NCBI GenBank assembly: GCA_016650115.1
Contig: JAENWI010000072.1
Span: 1 to 6,851 of the forward strand
Source of the DNA: Peptostreptococcaceae bacterium
GTDB lineage: Bacteria > Bacillota > Clostridia > Peptostreptococcales > Anaerovoracaceae
Length of the DNA stretch: 6,851 bases
Reading direction: 5' to 3'
A program made the position numbers and the translations under genes. Shown here piece by piece: positions 1 to 6,530 of this stretch (the stretch's first letter is position 1; each line of letters starts with the position of its first letter). The notes beneath the pieces are model-generated. The model was not told the origin of the DNA. It worked only from the letters and a program-made list of their open reading frames with translations, and searched no databases.

Positions 1-28
1 AAAGCCGTCTCAATTGAGACGGCTTTTT
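1..28 (+). terminator. Intrinsic terminator of an upstream gene
   Basis: Bases 1-26 form a perfect palindrome: an 11-bp stem (AAAGCCGTCTC with GAGACGGCTTT) around an AATT loop, ending in a run of five T (24-28). This is a classic Rho-independent terminator for + strand transcription coming from left of the window. It insulates the rbs operon from upstream read-through. The window edge hides whether a T-run also exists for the opposite strand, so it could be bidirectional. Confidence 0.88.
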
Positions 29-56
29 CGTGTTTGTTTTTAGAGAGAGGGTTGGT

Positions 57-113
57 AGATGACCGGTTATCTATTTTAAGTAGTATTTTGAGGGAAAAGA
101 TAACTGGTTATCT
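57..113. repeat. Two 16-bp palindromic repeats, AGATRACYGGTTATCT
   Basis: AGATGACCGGTTATCT (57-72) and AGATAACTGGTTATCT (98-113) differ at only two positions, and their centres lie 41 bp apart. Each is a dyad with 7-bp arms: AGATAAC and GTTATCT pair perfectly in the second copy, and the first has one G-T type mismatch. They look like paired binding sites for a dimeric DNA-binding protein, though they sit more than 300 bp upstream of the rbs promoter. They could instead belong to a decayed mobile element or control something no longer present. The binding protein is unknown. Confidence 0.6.
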
Positions 114-179
114 CCCGAGAGCACTATTTAAAAGAAATAGATATCATTTTCCCCTAAAAAAAGTGAAATGGTGTTAATA

Positions 180-251
180 GATAATGAATTATACATTTCT
201 TTAAATTAGAGCCAAAAATATACCAATTAAGGGATAATCAGTTATACATTT
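180..251. repeat. Two 19-bp imperfect direct repeats
   Basis: The 19-mer at 180-198 (GATAATGAATTATACATTT) recurs at 233-251 as GATAATCAGTTATACATTT, matching at 17 of 19 positions with a 53-bp offset. The first half of each resembles the palindromes at 57-113 (GATAA, spacer, TTAT), so all four may share one origin. Function is not evident. Confidence 0.5.
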
Positions 252-328
252 TCACGCTGAAACGCCAAAAGCAGGAAACAGGCGTAATAAAGTTGGGTAA
301 CTGATGTGGAATTTTGTTTAGCAACCTT

Positions 329-381
329 TGATTACAAAATAAGTAGCCCCTGATTGCAAAGTGAATGCTTCTGATTACAAA
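329..381. repeat. Three phased TGATTRCAAA direct repeats
   Basis: TGATTACAAA (329-338), TGATTGCAAA (351-360) and TGATTACAAA (372-381) recur at intervals of 22 and 21 bp, which is two turns of B-DNA. They therefore lie on the same face of the helix. Similarity continues past the core in each unit. The last copy ends 8 bp before the -35 box of the rbsR promoter. The placement suits an activator binding site array, but arrays of short repeats also occur at the ends of some insertion sequences (IS21 family). Sequence alone does not decide between these. Confidence 0.6.
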
Positions 382-389
382 AAAAGTTA

Positions 390-418
390 TTGAAACTTGG
401 ATTTAATTATTGTATAAT
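390..418 (+). promoter_or_regulatory. Predicted sigma-A-type promoter of the rbs operon
   Basis: A TTGAAA box (390-395) is followed by an exact 17-bp spacer and a consensus TATAAT box (413-418). The A-rich tract just upstream (378-385) could act as an UP element. Transcription would begin near 425, about 10 bp before the operator-like palindrome at 435-446. It is the only strong promoter seen ahead of the rbs genes, so it probably drives rbsRKDACB as one mRNA. Confidence 0.82.
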
Positions 419-434
419 GAGGCGAAAGAGTAGA

Positions 435-446
435 TTAAACGTTTAA
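435..446. promoter_or_regulatory. Predicted RbsR operator
   Basis: TTAAACGTTTAA is a perfect 12-bp palindrome with the central CG step typical of LacI-family operators; the AAACGTTT core matches that known for E. coli RbsR sites. It lies 17 bp after the -10 box, over the early transcribed region and immediately before the gene for a LacI-type repressor. Binding there would block transcription and give autoregulation. It also partly fits a catabolite-responsive (CcpA) site but lacks the usual flanking TG and CA, so RbsR is the better candidate. Confidence 0.75.
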
Positions 447-477
447 CCAAATTCAAATGGAGGAGGATCGCTATATT

Positions 478-1506
478 GTGAAAAAAGGCAACGTTACCAT
501 AAAGGAAATTGCATTTGATGCTAAAGTCTCAATAGCAACAGTTTCCATGATTTTGAATAATAAAGATAAAAAAATAAGCGAGGCCACCAGAAACAGGGTT
601 CTTGAGATAGCAAAGGATTTGAATTACATTCCAAATACAATGGCAAGAAGTCTCATCACAAGGCAAACCAAAACTATTGGACTTATTATGCCAGATATTA
701 CAAATCCATTTTTCCCTGAAATAGCTAGAGGGGCAGAGGACAAAGCGAGTCAATCTCATTACAGTATTATTTATTGCAATACGGATGACAATATTGGCAG
801 GGAAGATCAATACATTAATACTTTAACAGAAAAGATGGTTGATGGAATAATACTTGCCCATTCTTCGGACCGGGAAGAAAGCTCTTATGGTTTAAATCGA
901 AACAGAGTTCCAATAGTATTAATTGACAGAGATTTTAGTTTTCCGAATATCGTAGGGAAAGTCCTGGTAAATAATAAGGATGCTTCCTTTAAGGGTGTAA
1001 ATTACTTATTAGAAAAAGGGTATGAAAAAATTGTTTATATAGCAGGACCGATGACAACGCAAACTGCAAAAGACCGTTTGGATGGATATAAAATGGCCTT
1101 GTCAGAAAGAGGGGTGGAATATAGAGACAATTATGTTAAAATCGGGGATTATAAGGCTCAATGGGGAGAACTTGCAGTAAAAGAGTTTCTGAATGAAGGG
1201 ATTTCTTTTGATTCGATTTTCTGCGGGAATGACCTAATAGCAATTGGCGCAATAAAAGCACTAAAAAATGCCGGGATGCAAGTGCCTGAAGATGTTGGCA
1301 TAATCGGATTTGATGATATATATATGGCTAGTATGATGGATCCTGAGCTGACCACCATCAGGCAGCCAAATTACGAGATGGGGTTTAGGGCTGCGGAGCT
1401 TTTAATAAATGAAATTAATGATAGAAGTGAAAATATTGAAAAAGGAAATATGGATGTAAAAAAAATCATTCTGGAGACGGAACTGATTATTAGAAAATCC
1501 TCATAA
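478..1506 (+). CDS. rbsR: RbsR, LacI-family ribose operon repressor
   Basis: A LacI/GalR-family transcriptional regulator of about 342 residues. The N-terminal helix-turn-helix (residues 6-25, VTIKEIA...SIATVSMIL) and the hinge helix (about 52-59, PNTMARSL) bind the operator. From about residue 66 it has a periplasmic-binding-protein-like effector domain, with NPFF at 76-79, IDRD near 149-152, GND at 250-252 and GFDD at 277-280. These resemble the sugar-contacting segments of ribose-binding proteins, so ribose or a ribose derivative is the likely inducer. An in-frame ATG at 457 would add seven residues, but the only ribosome binding site (AGGAGG, 461-466) lies inside that extension. GTG at 478 is therefore preferred, at a slightly long 11-nt spacing. 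It is the first gene of the operon, 13 bp before rbsK. The ribose assignment rests on the operon context. Confidence 0.93.
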   Translation: MKKGNVTIKEIAFDAKVSIATVSMILNNKDKKISEATRNRVLEIAKDLNYIPNTMARSLITRQTKTIGLIMPDITNPFFPEIARGAEDKASQSHYSIIYCNTDDNIGREDQYINTLTEKMVDGIILAHSSDREESSYGLNRNRVPIVLIDRDFSFPNIVGKVLVNNKDASFKGVNYLLEKGYEKIVYIAGPMTTQTAKDRLDGYKMALSERGVEYRDNYVKIGDYKAQWGELAVKEFLNEGISFDSIFCGNDLIAIGAIKALKNAGMQVPEDVGIIGFDDIYMASMMDPELTTIRQPNYEMGFRAAELLINEINDRSENIEKGNMDVKKIILETELIIRKSS

Positions 1507-1519
1507 AAGGAGTAATTTT

Positions 1520-2464
1520 ATGATTACAGTTATTGGCAGTTTAAATATGGATTTAGTTGTTAATACCGAAAAAATTCCAAGACCCGGTGAGACGGTAATG
1601 GGAAGAAACTTTAAGCAGGTACCCGGAGGTAAAGGCGGAAACCAGGCGGACGCTGCAGCCAAACTTGGAGCTGATGTACAAATGATTGGATGCATTGGCG
1701 ATGATTCTTTGGGTAATATTCTTAAAGCTTCTTTAGCATCTGATGGCGTTAAGGTGGATTCTGTTTTGGTTAAGGTAGGAATATCCACTGGGATTGCCTC
1801 CATTATTGTTGAAGATTCGGGGGACAACGCCATAACGGTTGCACCTGGTGCCAATTATGAATTAAACACAAAGGATATAGAAGGGTTAAGCCAAATTGTA
1901 AAAAAAAGCAAAGTTATATTACTGCAACTTGAAATACCTGTCAATTCGGTGAAAGCTGCTCTTATGATTGGAAAACATGCAGGCTGCATTACAATTTTAA
2001 ACCCTGCACCAGCAGCAACGCTGGATGGAGAAATATATGATTATGTGGATATCCTAACCCCTAATGAATCAGAACTGGAATTTTTAACTGGTCATGAAAC
2101 AGGTACACTTGAACAGGTGGAAGCGGCGGGGAAACTTCTAATTGACAAAGGCATAAAAGAAATAATCGTTACTTTAGGACATAACGGGTGCATGCACCTT
2201 AAAAGAAACTGGCGGAAGCATTATGAAGCATATAAGGTAAAAGCGATAGACACTACGGCAGCGGGTGATGGATTTAATGGTGCCTTGGCAGTATGTCTGA
2301 ATGATGGAAAGACAATGGATGAAGCTATTCAATTTGCAATGAAGGTTGGGGCTATGACTGTAACTAAAGAAGGAGCACAAACCTCATTACCATTAAAAAC
2401 AGAAGTCGATCATTTTGATAGCTGGGTCGTCTCCAGATTTAACAGGGAGGATGAAAAACAATGA
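1520..2464 (+). CDS. rbsK: RbsK, ribokinase
   Basis: Ribokinase of the PfkB sugar-kinase family, 314 residues (usual size about 305). It phosphorylates D-ribose at O5 using ATP, giving ribose 5-phosphate in the cytoplasm. The N-terminal sugar site is seen in GSLNMD (6-11) and the PfkB signature GGKGGNQA (36-43). NPAPA (161-165) and TPNESE (180-185) follow. The C-terminal ATP/anion-hole motif DTTAAGD (244-250) carries the catalytic base Asp250. Two small departures from the common family pattern are Gly40 (often Ala) and Gly251 (often Thr); both are mild and not expected to inactivate it. AAAGGAG at 1506-1512, 7 nt before the ATG, is a good ribosome binding site. The stop overlaps the rbsD start by 4 bp (ATGA), suggesting translational coupling. 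Confidence 0.96.
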   Translation: MITVIGSLNMDLVVNTEKIPRPGETVMGRNFKQVPGGKGGNQADAAAKLGADVQMIGCIGDDSLGNILKASLASDGVKVDSVLVKVGISTGIASIIVEDSGDNAITVAPGANYELNTKDIEGLSQIVKKSKVILLQLEIPVNSVKAALMIGKHAGCITILNPAPAATLDGEIYDYVDILTPNESELEFLTGHETGTLEQVEAAGKLLIDKGIKEIIVTLGHNGCMHLKRNWRKHYEAYKVKAIDTTAAGDGFNGALAVCLNDGKTMDEAIQFAMKVGAMTVTKEGAQTSLPLKTEVDHFDSWVVSRFNREDEKQ

Positions 2465-2880
2465 GAAAAGGCATTTTATTAAATTCTGAAATTTTGTATA
2501 TACTCTCCAAATTGGGGCATAAAGATCAAATCGCCATAGGAGATGCAGGGCTACCCATTCCATTGGAAGTACAAAGAATAGATTTGGCTGTTGCTAAAAA
2601 TCTGCCAGGATTCATGCCTGTTTTTCAAACAGTGTTGGCGGAGGAAGTCATCGAAATGGTTATTCTGGCAGAGGAAATCATAGAAAACAGTCCTTCTTTT
2701 TACGAAGAAATACTGAAGGAGATTAGTCGAATCGAAGTACAAAGCGATATTAAAATACAGGTGAATTATATACCGCATAAATTATTTAAAGAAAAATTGG
2801 CGGATTGTAAGGCAGTAATAAGAACTGGCGAATTTACTCCTTACGCGAATATTATTCTGGTATCTGGGGTTAGCTTTTAA
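2461..2880 (+). CDS. rbsD: RbsD, D-ribose pyranase
   Basis: A 139-residue D-ribose pyranase, the same length as E. coli RbsD. It catalyses interconversion of beta-pyranose and beta-furanose ribose in the cytoplasm, supplying the furanose form that ribokinase uses. Family active-site residues are all in place: His20 (LGH), Asp28 (GDAGLPIP), His106 (IPHKLF) and the TPYAN segment with Tyr128 and Asn130. The protein normally forms a ring-shaped oligomer, as known for B. subtilis RbsD. The ATG overlaps the rbsK stop. AGGGAGG at 2444-2450 inside the rbsK end serves as ribosome binding site, 10 nt before the start. A 32-bp gap separates it from rbsA. Confidence 0.96.
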   Translation: MRKGILLNSEILYILSKLGHKDQIAIGDAGLPIPLEVQRIDLAVAKNLPGFMPVFQTVLAEEVIEMVILAEEIIENSPSFYEEILKEISRIEVQSDIKIQVNYIPHKLFKEKLADCKAVIRTGEFTPYANIILVSGVSF

Positions 2881-2912
2881 AAAATGCATAATTAGGGATT
2901 GGAGGTGGTATT

Positions 2913-4415
2913 TTGTCTGAAACATTAGTATCTATGAAAAACATATCAAAAGAATTTTCGGGGAATGTGGTGTTGGATAAGGTTGATTTTAATATATATA
3001 AAGGGGAGATTATGGCCCTTTTGGGAGAAAACGGCGCAGGTAAATCCACCTTGATGAAAATTTTGACAGGAGTATATATTAAAACATCCGGAGAAATATA
3101 TTTAGATGGAAGTCTTGTAAATTTCAACAATATAAAAGAATCTCAAAATCATGGGATTGCCATCATTCACCAAGAATTAAATTTAATTCGGCATTTGTCA
3201 ATTGCCGAAAATATATTTCTCGGCAGGGAACCTTTAAAAAAGGCGAAAAATATTGATTGGAAGAAGCTTTATGCTGATACCAAAGTATGGCTGGATATAT
3301 TGGGAATCAAAGAAAACCCAAAAGAGTTGATTAAAAATATTAGTGTGGGGAAGCAGCAACTTGTGGAAATTGCAAAAGCGCTTTCCTTGGATGCAAAGAT
3401 AATAATCATGGACGAGCCAACAGGCGCACTAACTGTCTCGGAAACCAAGAGACTTTTCGAAGTTGTTAGAGACCTTAAACATAAGGGGCATAGTATAGTA
3501 TATATATCCCACAGGCTAAATGAGATATTCGAAATTTGTGATGATGTGACAATTTTAAGAGATGGACAACTCATTGCAGAAAGAAATATCAAAGAGGTAG
3601 ATGAAGAAAAAATCATTGAAATGATGGTTGGAAGAAAACTAAGTGAACAGTACCCAAGAGTTTCATGCATTCCAGGTGAAATGGTTCTTGAGGTGAAGGG
3701 AATAACCAATAAATTTGTAAGTGATGTGTCATTTGAAATAAGAGAAGGAGAAATACTCGGGGTTTCAGGGCTTATGGGTGCTGGCAGAACAGAGCTTGCT
3801 CGTACGATTTATGGGATTTATAAAATGGATAAGGGGGAAATTTTACTGGACGGTAAAAAAGCAATTATTCATAATTCCACGGATGCATTGAGTTTAGGGA
3901 TTGCTTATGTATCTGAGGATAGAAAGGCAAATGGAATTGTTTTGGGACTTGATGTCAGAGAAAATATCACTTTGGCTTCTCTGAAAAAATTCAGCGGAAA
4001 GTTCGGCAATATACATTTTGCGGAAGAAGAAGCTTCGGCACAAGGCTATATTGAAGATATGTCGGTTAAAACAAATGGAACGAAACAATTGGTAAGATTC
4101 CTAAGTGGTGGAAATCAGCAAAAGGTTTCAATAGCTAAAAATCTGAATACAAACCCAAGGGTTTTAATTCTGGATGAACCCACTCGTGGAGTCGATGTGG
4201 GTGCAAAAAAGGAAATTTATGAGTTGATAAATAAATTTAAGCTTGAGGGGAAGGGTATCATAATGATTTCCTCTGAAATACCAGAAATAATAGGGATAAG
4301 TGACCGTGTAATGGTTATGCATGAAGGTAAGGTTACGGATATTATATCAATGGAAGGTGCCAGCCAAGAAAACATTATGAGACTGGCGGTAGGGAAAGAA
4401 GTGGACGAAATATGA
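2913..4415 (+). CDS. rbsA: RbsA, tandem ATPase of the ribose ABC importer
   Basis: A 500-residue sugar ABC-transporter ATPase with two fused nucleotide-binding domains, the normal RbsA length. The first domain is complete: Walker A GENGAGKST (38-46), Q-loop HQE (86-88), signature SVGKQQ (144-149), Walker B IIIMDEP (163-169) and switch His200. The second has the family's degenerate Walker A (GLMGAGRTE, 286-294), a full LSGGNQQ signature (397-403) and Walker B LILDEPTRG (418-426), but Ser-Ser-Glu (453-455) where a switch His would be. That asymmetry is normal for this family. The start is TTG at 2913, chosen because GGAGG (2901-2905) lies 7 nt upstream. An ATG at 2934 is too far from it and would cut into the first beta strand. 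The 3' end overlaps rbsC by 4 bp (ATGA). It works on the inner membrane face with RbsC. Confidence 0.96.
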   Translation: MSETLVSMKNISKEFSGNVVLDKVDFNIYKGEIMALLGENGAGKSTLMKILTGVYIKTSGEIYLDGSLVNFNNIKESQNHGIAIIHQELNLIRHLSIAENIFLGREPLKKAKNIDWKKLYADTKVWLDILGIKENPKELIKNISVGKQQLVEIAKALSLDAKIIIMDEPTGALTVSETKRLFEVVRDLKHKGHSIVYISHRLNEIFEICDDVTILRDGQLIAERNIKEVDEEKIIEMMVGRKLSEQYPRVSCIPGEMVLEVKGITNKFVSDVSFEIREGEILGVSGLMGAGRTELARTIYGIYKMDKGEILLDGKKAIIHNSTDALSLGIAYVSEDRKANGIVLGLDVRENITLASLKKFSGKFGNIHFAEEEASAQGYIEDMSVKTNGTKQLVRFLSGGNQQKVSIAKNLNTNPRVLILDEPTRGVDVGAKKEIYELINKFKLEGKGIIMISSEIPEIIGISDRVMVMHEGKVTDIISMEGASQENIMRLAVGKEVDEI

Positions 4416-5377
4416 AAATGTCATTTAACAAAACATCCATAAAAGAAATTCTTTCAAAGAATAAACCTTTGATTGTATTGCTGTTGTTATGTCTTGTAAT
4501 GTCTATGCTCAATGACCGCTTCTGGACATGGTCAAATATCATAATAGTTTTGAGACAGACTTCAATAAATGCTGTGATTGCAACAGGAATGACTTTTGCT
4601 ATATTAGTAGGAGGAATTGATTTGTCTGTAGGATCCGTTGTAGCCATATGCGGAGCAATAGCAGCAACATTAATTTCATCAGGCATGGATACCATTTTAG
4701 TTGTTTTAATAACACTGATGCTTGGATTGGGCATTGGGCTTGTTAATGGGGTGTTAATAACGAAAGGAAGACTTCAACCCTTTATAGCCACATTAGGTAC
4801 AATGACTTTGCTAAGGGGATTAACACTGCTTTATACCCAGGGAAAACCTATCAGTACAACTGGTGCCGTCAGTTCACAAAGCTTTTCAAAAATTGGAACA
4901 GGTTATTTTCTTACTATTCCAATTCCAGTGTATATAATGATTTTTGTATTCATTATTGCTTACTATATTTTAAGACATCTTCGTATAGGCAGGTATATTT
5001 ATGCGCTGGGATCAAATGAAGAAGCTACCATGTATTCTGGAATCAAGACGGAAAATGTGAAGATGTTTGTTTATGGTTCTGCAGGATTGCTGGCAGCCTT
5101 AGGAGGAATAATAATAACAGCAAGACTTGGGTCTGCACAACCAACAGCTGGCAGCGGTTATGAACTTGATGCAATTGCAGCCGTTGTTCTTGGGGGAACA
5201 AGCATGGCAGGCGGAGTTGGAACTATTTTTGGGACGGCAATAGGAGCTTTAATTATTGGCTTGCTCAATAATGCTTTGAACCTTTTACAGGTGCCATCCT
5301 ATTTTCAGGATGTTGCGAAGGGTGTAGTTATATTAATTGCTGTACTGTTGGACAGAAAGCAAAAAGCATCTCGTTAG
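4412..5377 (+). CDS. rbsC: RbsC, ribose ABC importer permease
   Basis: A 321-residue integral membrane permease, the normal size for RbsC. About ten hydrophobic segments can be seen, roughly at 19-34, 50-68, 74-90, 94-116, 122-142, 167-187, 217-237, 253-272, 273-291 and 300-313. Family landmarks include VGGIDLSVGS (66-75), ALGSNEEATMYSGI (198-211, the cytoplasmic loop that meets the ATPase), and GSGYELDAIAAVVLGGTSM (247-265). It forms the ribose channel, probably as a dimer with RbsA. The ATG at 4412 overlaps the rbsA stop, and no strong ribosome binding site precedes it (AGGGAAAG at 4391-4398 is 13 nt away). Translation is therefore likely coupled to rbsA. A second ATG at 4418 would trim two residues and cannot be excluded. 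Confidence 0.95.
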   Translation: MKMSFNKTSIKEILSKNKPLIVLLLLCLVMSMLNDRFWTWSNIIIVLRQTSINAVIATGMTFAILVGGIDLSVGSVVAICGAIAATLISSGMDTILVVLITLMLGLGIGLVNGVLITKGRLQPFIATLGTMTLLRGLTLLYTQGKPISTTGAVSSQSFSKIGTGYFLTIPIPVYIMIFVFIIAYYILRHLRIGRYIYALGSNEEATMYSGIKTENVKMFVYGSAGLLAALGGIIITARLGSAQPTAGSGYELDAIAAVVLGGTSMAGGVGTIFGTAIGALIIGLLNNALNLLQVPSYFQDVAKGVVILIAVLLDRKQKASR

Positions 5378-5396
5378 TGGTCTGAAATAAAAGGAA

Positions 5397-5417
5397 TTTA
5401 TCCCATTTTGGGTTAAA
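5397..5417 (+). other. Small hairpin between rbsC and rbsB
   Basis: In the 80-bp gap before rbsB, TTTA-T-CCCA and TGGG-T-TAAA can pair around a TTT loop: 8 base pairs with one T-T mismatch. No T-run follows, so it is not an intrinsic terminator. Such a hairpin could protect or set the 5' end of a processed rbsB transcript, in line with the need for more binding protein than permease. The role is inferred and the stem is modest. Confidence 0.4.
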
Positions 5418-5457
5418 GATAAAGTGTGAAAATTGCAAAATATAGGAGGAAAAGAAA

Positions 5458-6360
5458 ATGAAGAAAACGTTTATATTCTTATTAGTACTAATTATGGCAT
5501 TTGGACTGTTTGGTTGTGGGGGTGGAGCAGAACCAGCGCCTGAAGACACAAGCCCAACGATTGGCCTTGTAGTGTCAACATTGAACAATCCTTTTTTCGT
5601 TGATTTAAAGGATGGAGCACAGGCGAAAGCTGATGAATTGGGTGCGAAACTGATCGTCCTTGACTCACAGGACAACGCAGCAACTGAAATGTCAAATGTT
5701 GAAGATTTAATCACACAGGGTGTTGACCTTATTATGATTAATCCCACAGATTCTGATGCAGTAGGAAATGCAATACTTGCAGCAAACGAAGCTGGAATAC
5801 CAGTTATTACACTTGACAGATCAGCTAATGCAGGTGAAGTTATATCACATATCGCTTCAGATAATGTAGCTGGCGGAAAAATGGCTGGAGAATTTATTGT
5901 TGATACGTTAGGTGGAGCTGGCGATGTTGTTGAACTTGAAGGAATCCCTGGAGCATCAGCTGCCAGAGACAGAGGGCAAGGATTTAACGAAGCAATCGCA
6001 ACAAGCTCAATTGTTGTAGTGGCCAAACAGACTGCAAACTTTGACAGAGCAGAAGGACTTTCTGTTATGGAAAATATTCTTCAATCTCAGCCAAAAATTG
6101 ATGCAGTATTTGCGCATAATGATGAAATGGCTCTTGGCGCTTTACAAGCAATTAAAGCATCAGGCAGAGATATTCTTGTAGTTGGATTTGATGCAACGGC
6201 AGACGCGGTGGCAGCAGTTGAGGCGGGTGACATGGCAGCAACAGTTCAGCAGCTTCCTAAAGATATTGGGGGCAATGGCGTAGCAACGGCTATGAAAGTT
6301 ATTGCAGGAGATACAGTTGATGCATACATCCCTGTAGAGCTTGCTCTGGTTACTAAATAA
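5458..6360 (+). CDS. rbsB: RbsB, ribose-binding lipoprotein of the ABC importer
   Basis: A 300-residue type I periplasmic-binding-type protein that captures D-ribose and delivers it to RbsC. It starts with a lipoprotein signal peptide: KK at 2-3, a hydrophobic core at 5-16 and lipobox LFGC (17-20), with Cys20 as the lipidated residue. This fits a Gram-positive cell lacking a periplasm. A short Gly/Pro/Glu-rich linker (21-33) precedes the mature fold. Residues matching the known ribose contacts of E. coli RbsB are all present: Asn44, Phe46, Phe47, Asn95, Asp120, Arg121, Arg170, Phe195, Asn221, Asp245 and Gln265. This makes ribose specificity well supported. AGGAGGA at 5444-5450, 7 nt before the ATG, is the best ribosome binding site in the operon and predicts high output. 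It is the last operon gene, followed by a terminator. Confidence 0.97.
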   Translation: MKKTFIFLLVLIMAFGLFGCGGGAEPAPEDTSPTIGLVVSTLNNPFFVDLKDGAQAKADELGAKLIVLDSQDNAATEMSNVEDLITQGVDLIMINPTDSDAVGNAILAANEAGIPVITLDRSANAGEVISHIASDNVAGGKMAGEFIVDTLGGAGDVVELEGIPGASAARDRGQGFNEAIATSSIVVVAKQTANFDRAEGLSVMENILQSQPKIDAVFAHNDEMALGALQAIKASGRDILVVGFDATADAVAAVEAGDMAATVQQLPKDIGGNGVATAMKVIAGDTVDAYIPVELALVTK

Positions 6361-6385
6361 CACTAATAACACTTAAAAATTCATG

Positions 6386-6426
6386 AAAGGTCATCTTCCA
6401 TTTTTTCGAATGAGAGATGACCTTTT
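6386..6426 (+). terminator. Intrinsic terminator after rbsB
   Basis: An 11-bp stem pairs AAAGGTCATCT (6386-6396) with AGATGACCTTT (6415-6425). The interior can extend with a T-G pair, one mismatch and CATT/AATG (6399-6402 with 6409-6412). The descending arm runs into TTTT (6423-6426), then CCTG and another TTTT. It starts 26 bp after the rbsB stop and marks the end of the rbs operon, though the broken T-run may allow some read-through into tkt. Confidence 0.85.
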
Positions 6427-6475
6427 CCTGTTTTGTTGAGTAAATAATATAAAATCAGTAAAAGGCAGCAGCCAT

Positions 6476-6506
6476 TTGATAGGAAAAAGGGTATAATAAA
6501 TATATA
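6476..6506 (+). promoter_or_regulatory. Candidate promoter for tkt
   Basis: A consensus TATAAT -10 box lies at 6492-6497, 33 bp before the tkt start. No good -35 box lies 17 bp before it (CAGCCA at 6469-6474). The nearest TTGATA (6476-6481) is only 10 bp away. TTGATA could instead pair with TATATA (6501-6506) at a long 19-bp spacing. The terminator upstream makes a separate promoter likely, but its exact layout is uncertain. Confidence 0.45.
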
Positions 6507-6530
6507 AATGAAAGTGGAAAGGGGATTAAG

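Larger units (their letters stand above)
29..389. other. Repeat-rich non-coding leader upstream of rbsR
   Basis: This stretch of about 360 bases holds no convincing gene: the open frames are very short and none has a ribosome binding site. It contains several families of short repeats, listed separately: palindromic AGATAAC-type elements at 57-72 and 98-113, diverged relatives at 179-194 and 232-247, and three TGATTRCAAA direct repeats at 329-381. It is probably a mixture of regulatory DNA and possible remains of a mobile element end. No riboswitch or tRNA-like fold was recognised. Confidence 0.6.

Noticed and set aside
145..170. Possible hairpin CATTT...AAATG
   Set aside because: Only five A/T-rich pairs close a 16-base loop; it is too weak to support a structure.
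239..305. Short open frame ending in TGA at 303-305 in the leader, considered as the tail of a lost transposase gene
   Set aside because: Only about 20 codons are open, there is no start or ribosome binding site, and the peptide is not recognisable.
329..381. TGATTRCAAA repeats considered as a CRISPR array
   Set aside because: The repeats are only 10 bp with 11-12 bp between them, far below CRISPR repeat and spacer sizes, and there are no cas genes.
435..446. Palindrome read as a CcpA catabolite-responsive site
   Set aside because: The centre fits, but the outer TG and CA bases of the usual cre consensus are missing, and a LacI-type repressor gene directly follows; RbsR is the simpler owner.
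1501..1854. Minus-strand open frame of 117 codons over rbsK
   Set aside because: It lies wholly antisense to a well-supported ribokinase, has no clear ribosome binding site or family motifs, and is Pro/Ser-rich as expected of a shadow frame.
3269..3709. Minus-strand open frame of 146 codons over rbsA
   Set aside because: It is antisense to the first ATPase domain of RbsA, is Ser/Ile-rich, and shows no motif or plausible start signal.
5328..6026. Minus-strand open frame of 232 codons over rbsB
   Set aside because: Although long, it is antisense to rbsB, whose ribose-contact residues are all intact. Its composition (Ala, Ser, Pro, Ile runs) is that of a mirrored codon pattern, with no recognisable domain.
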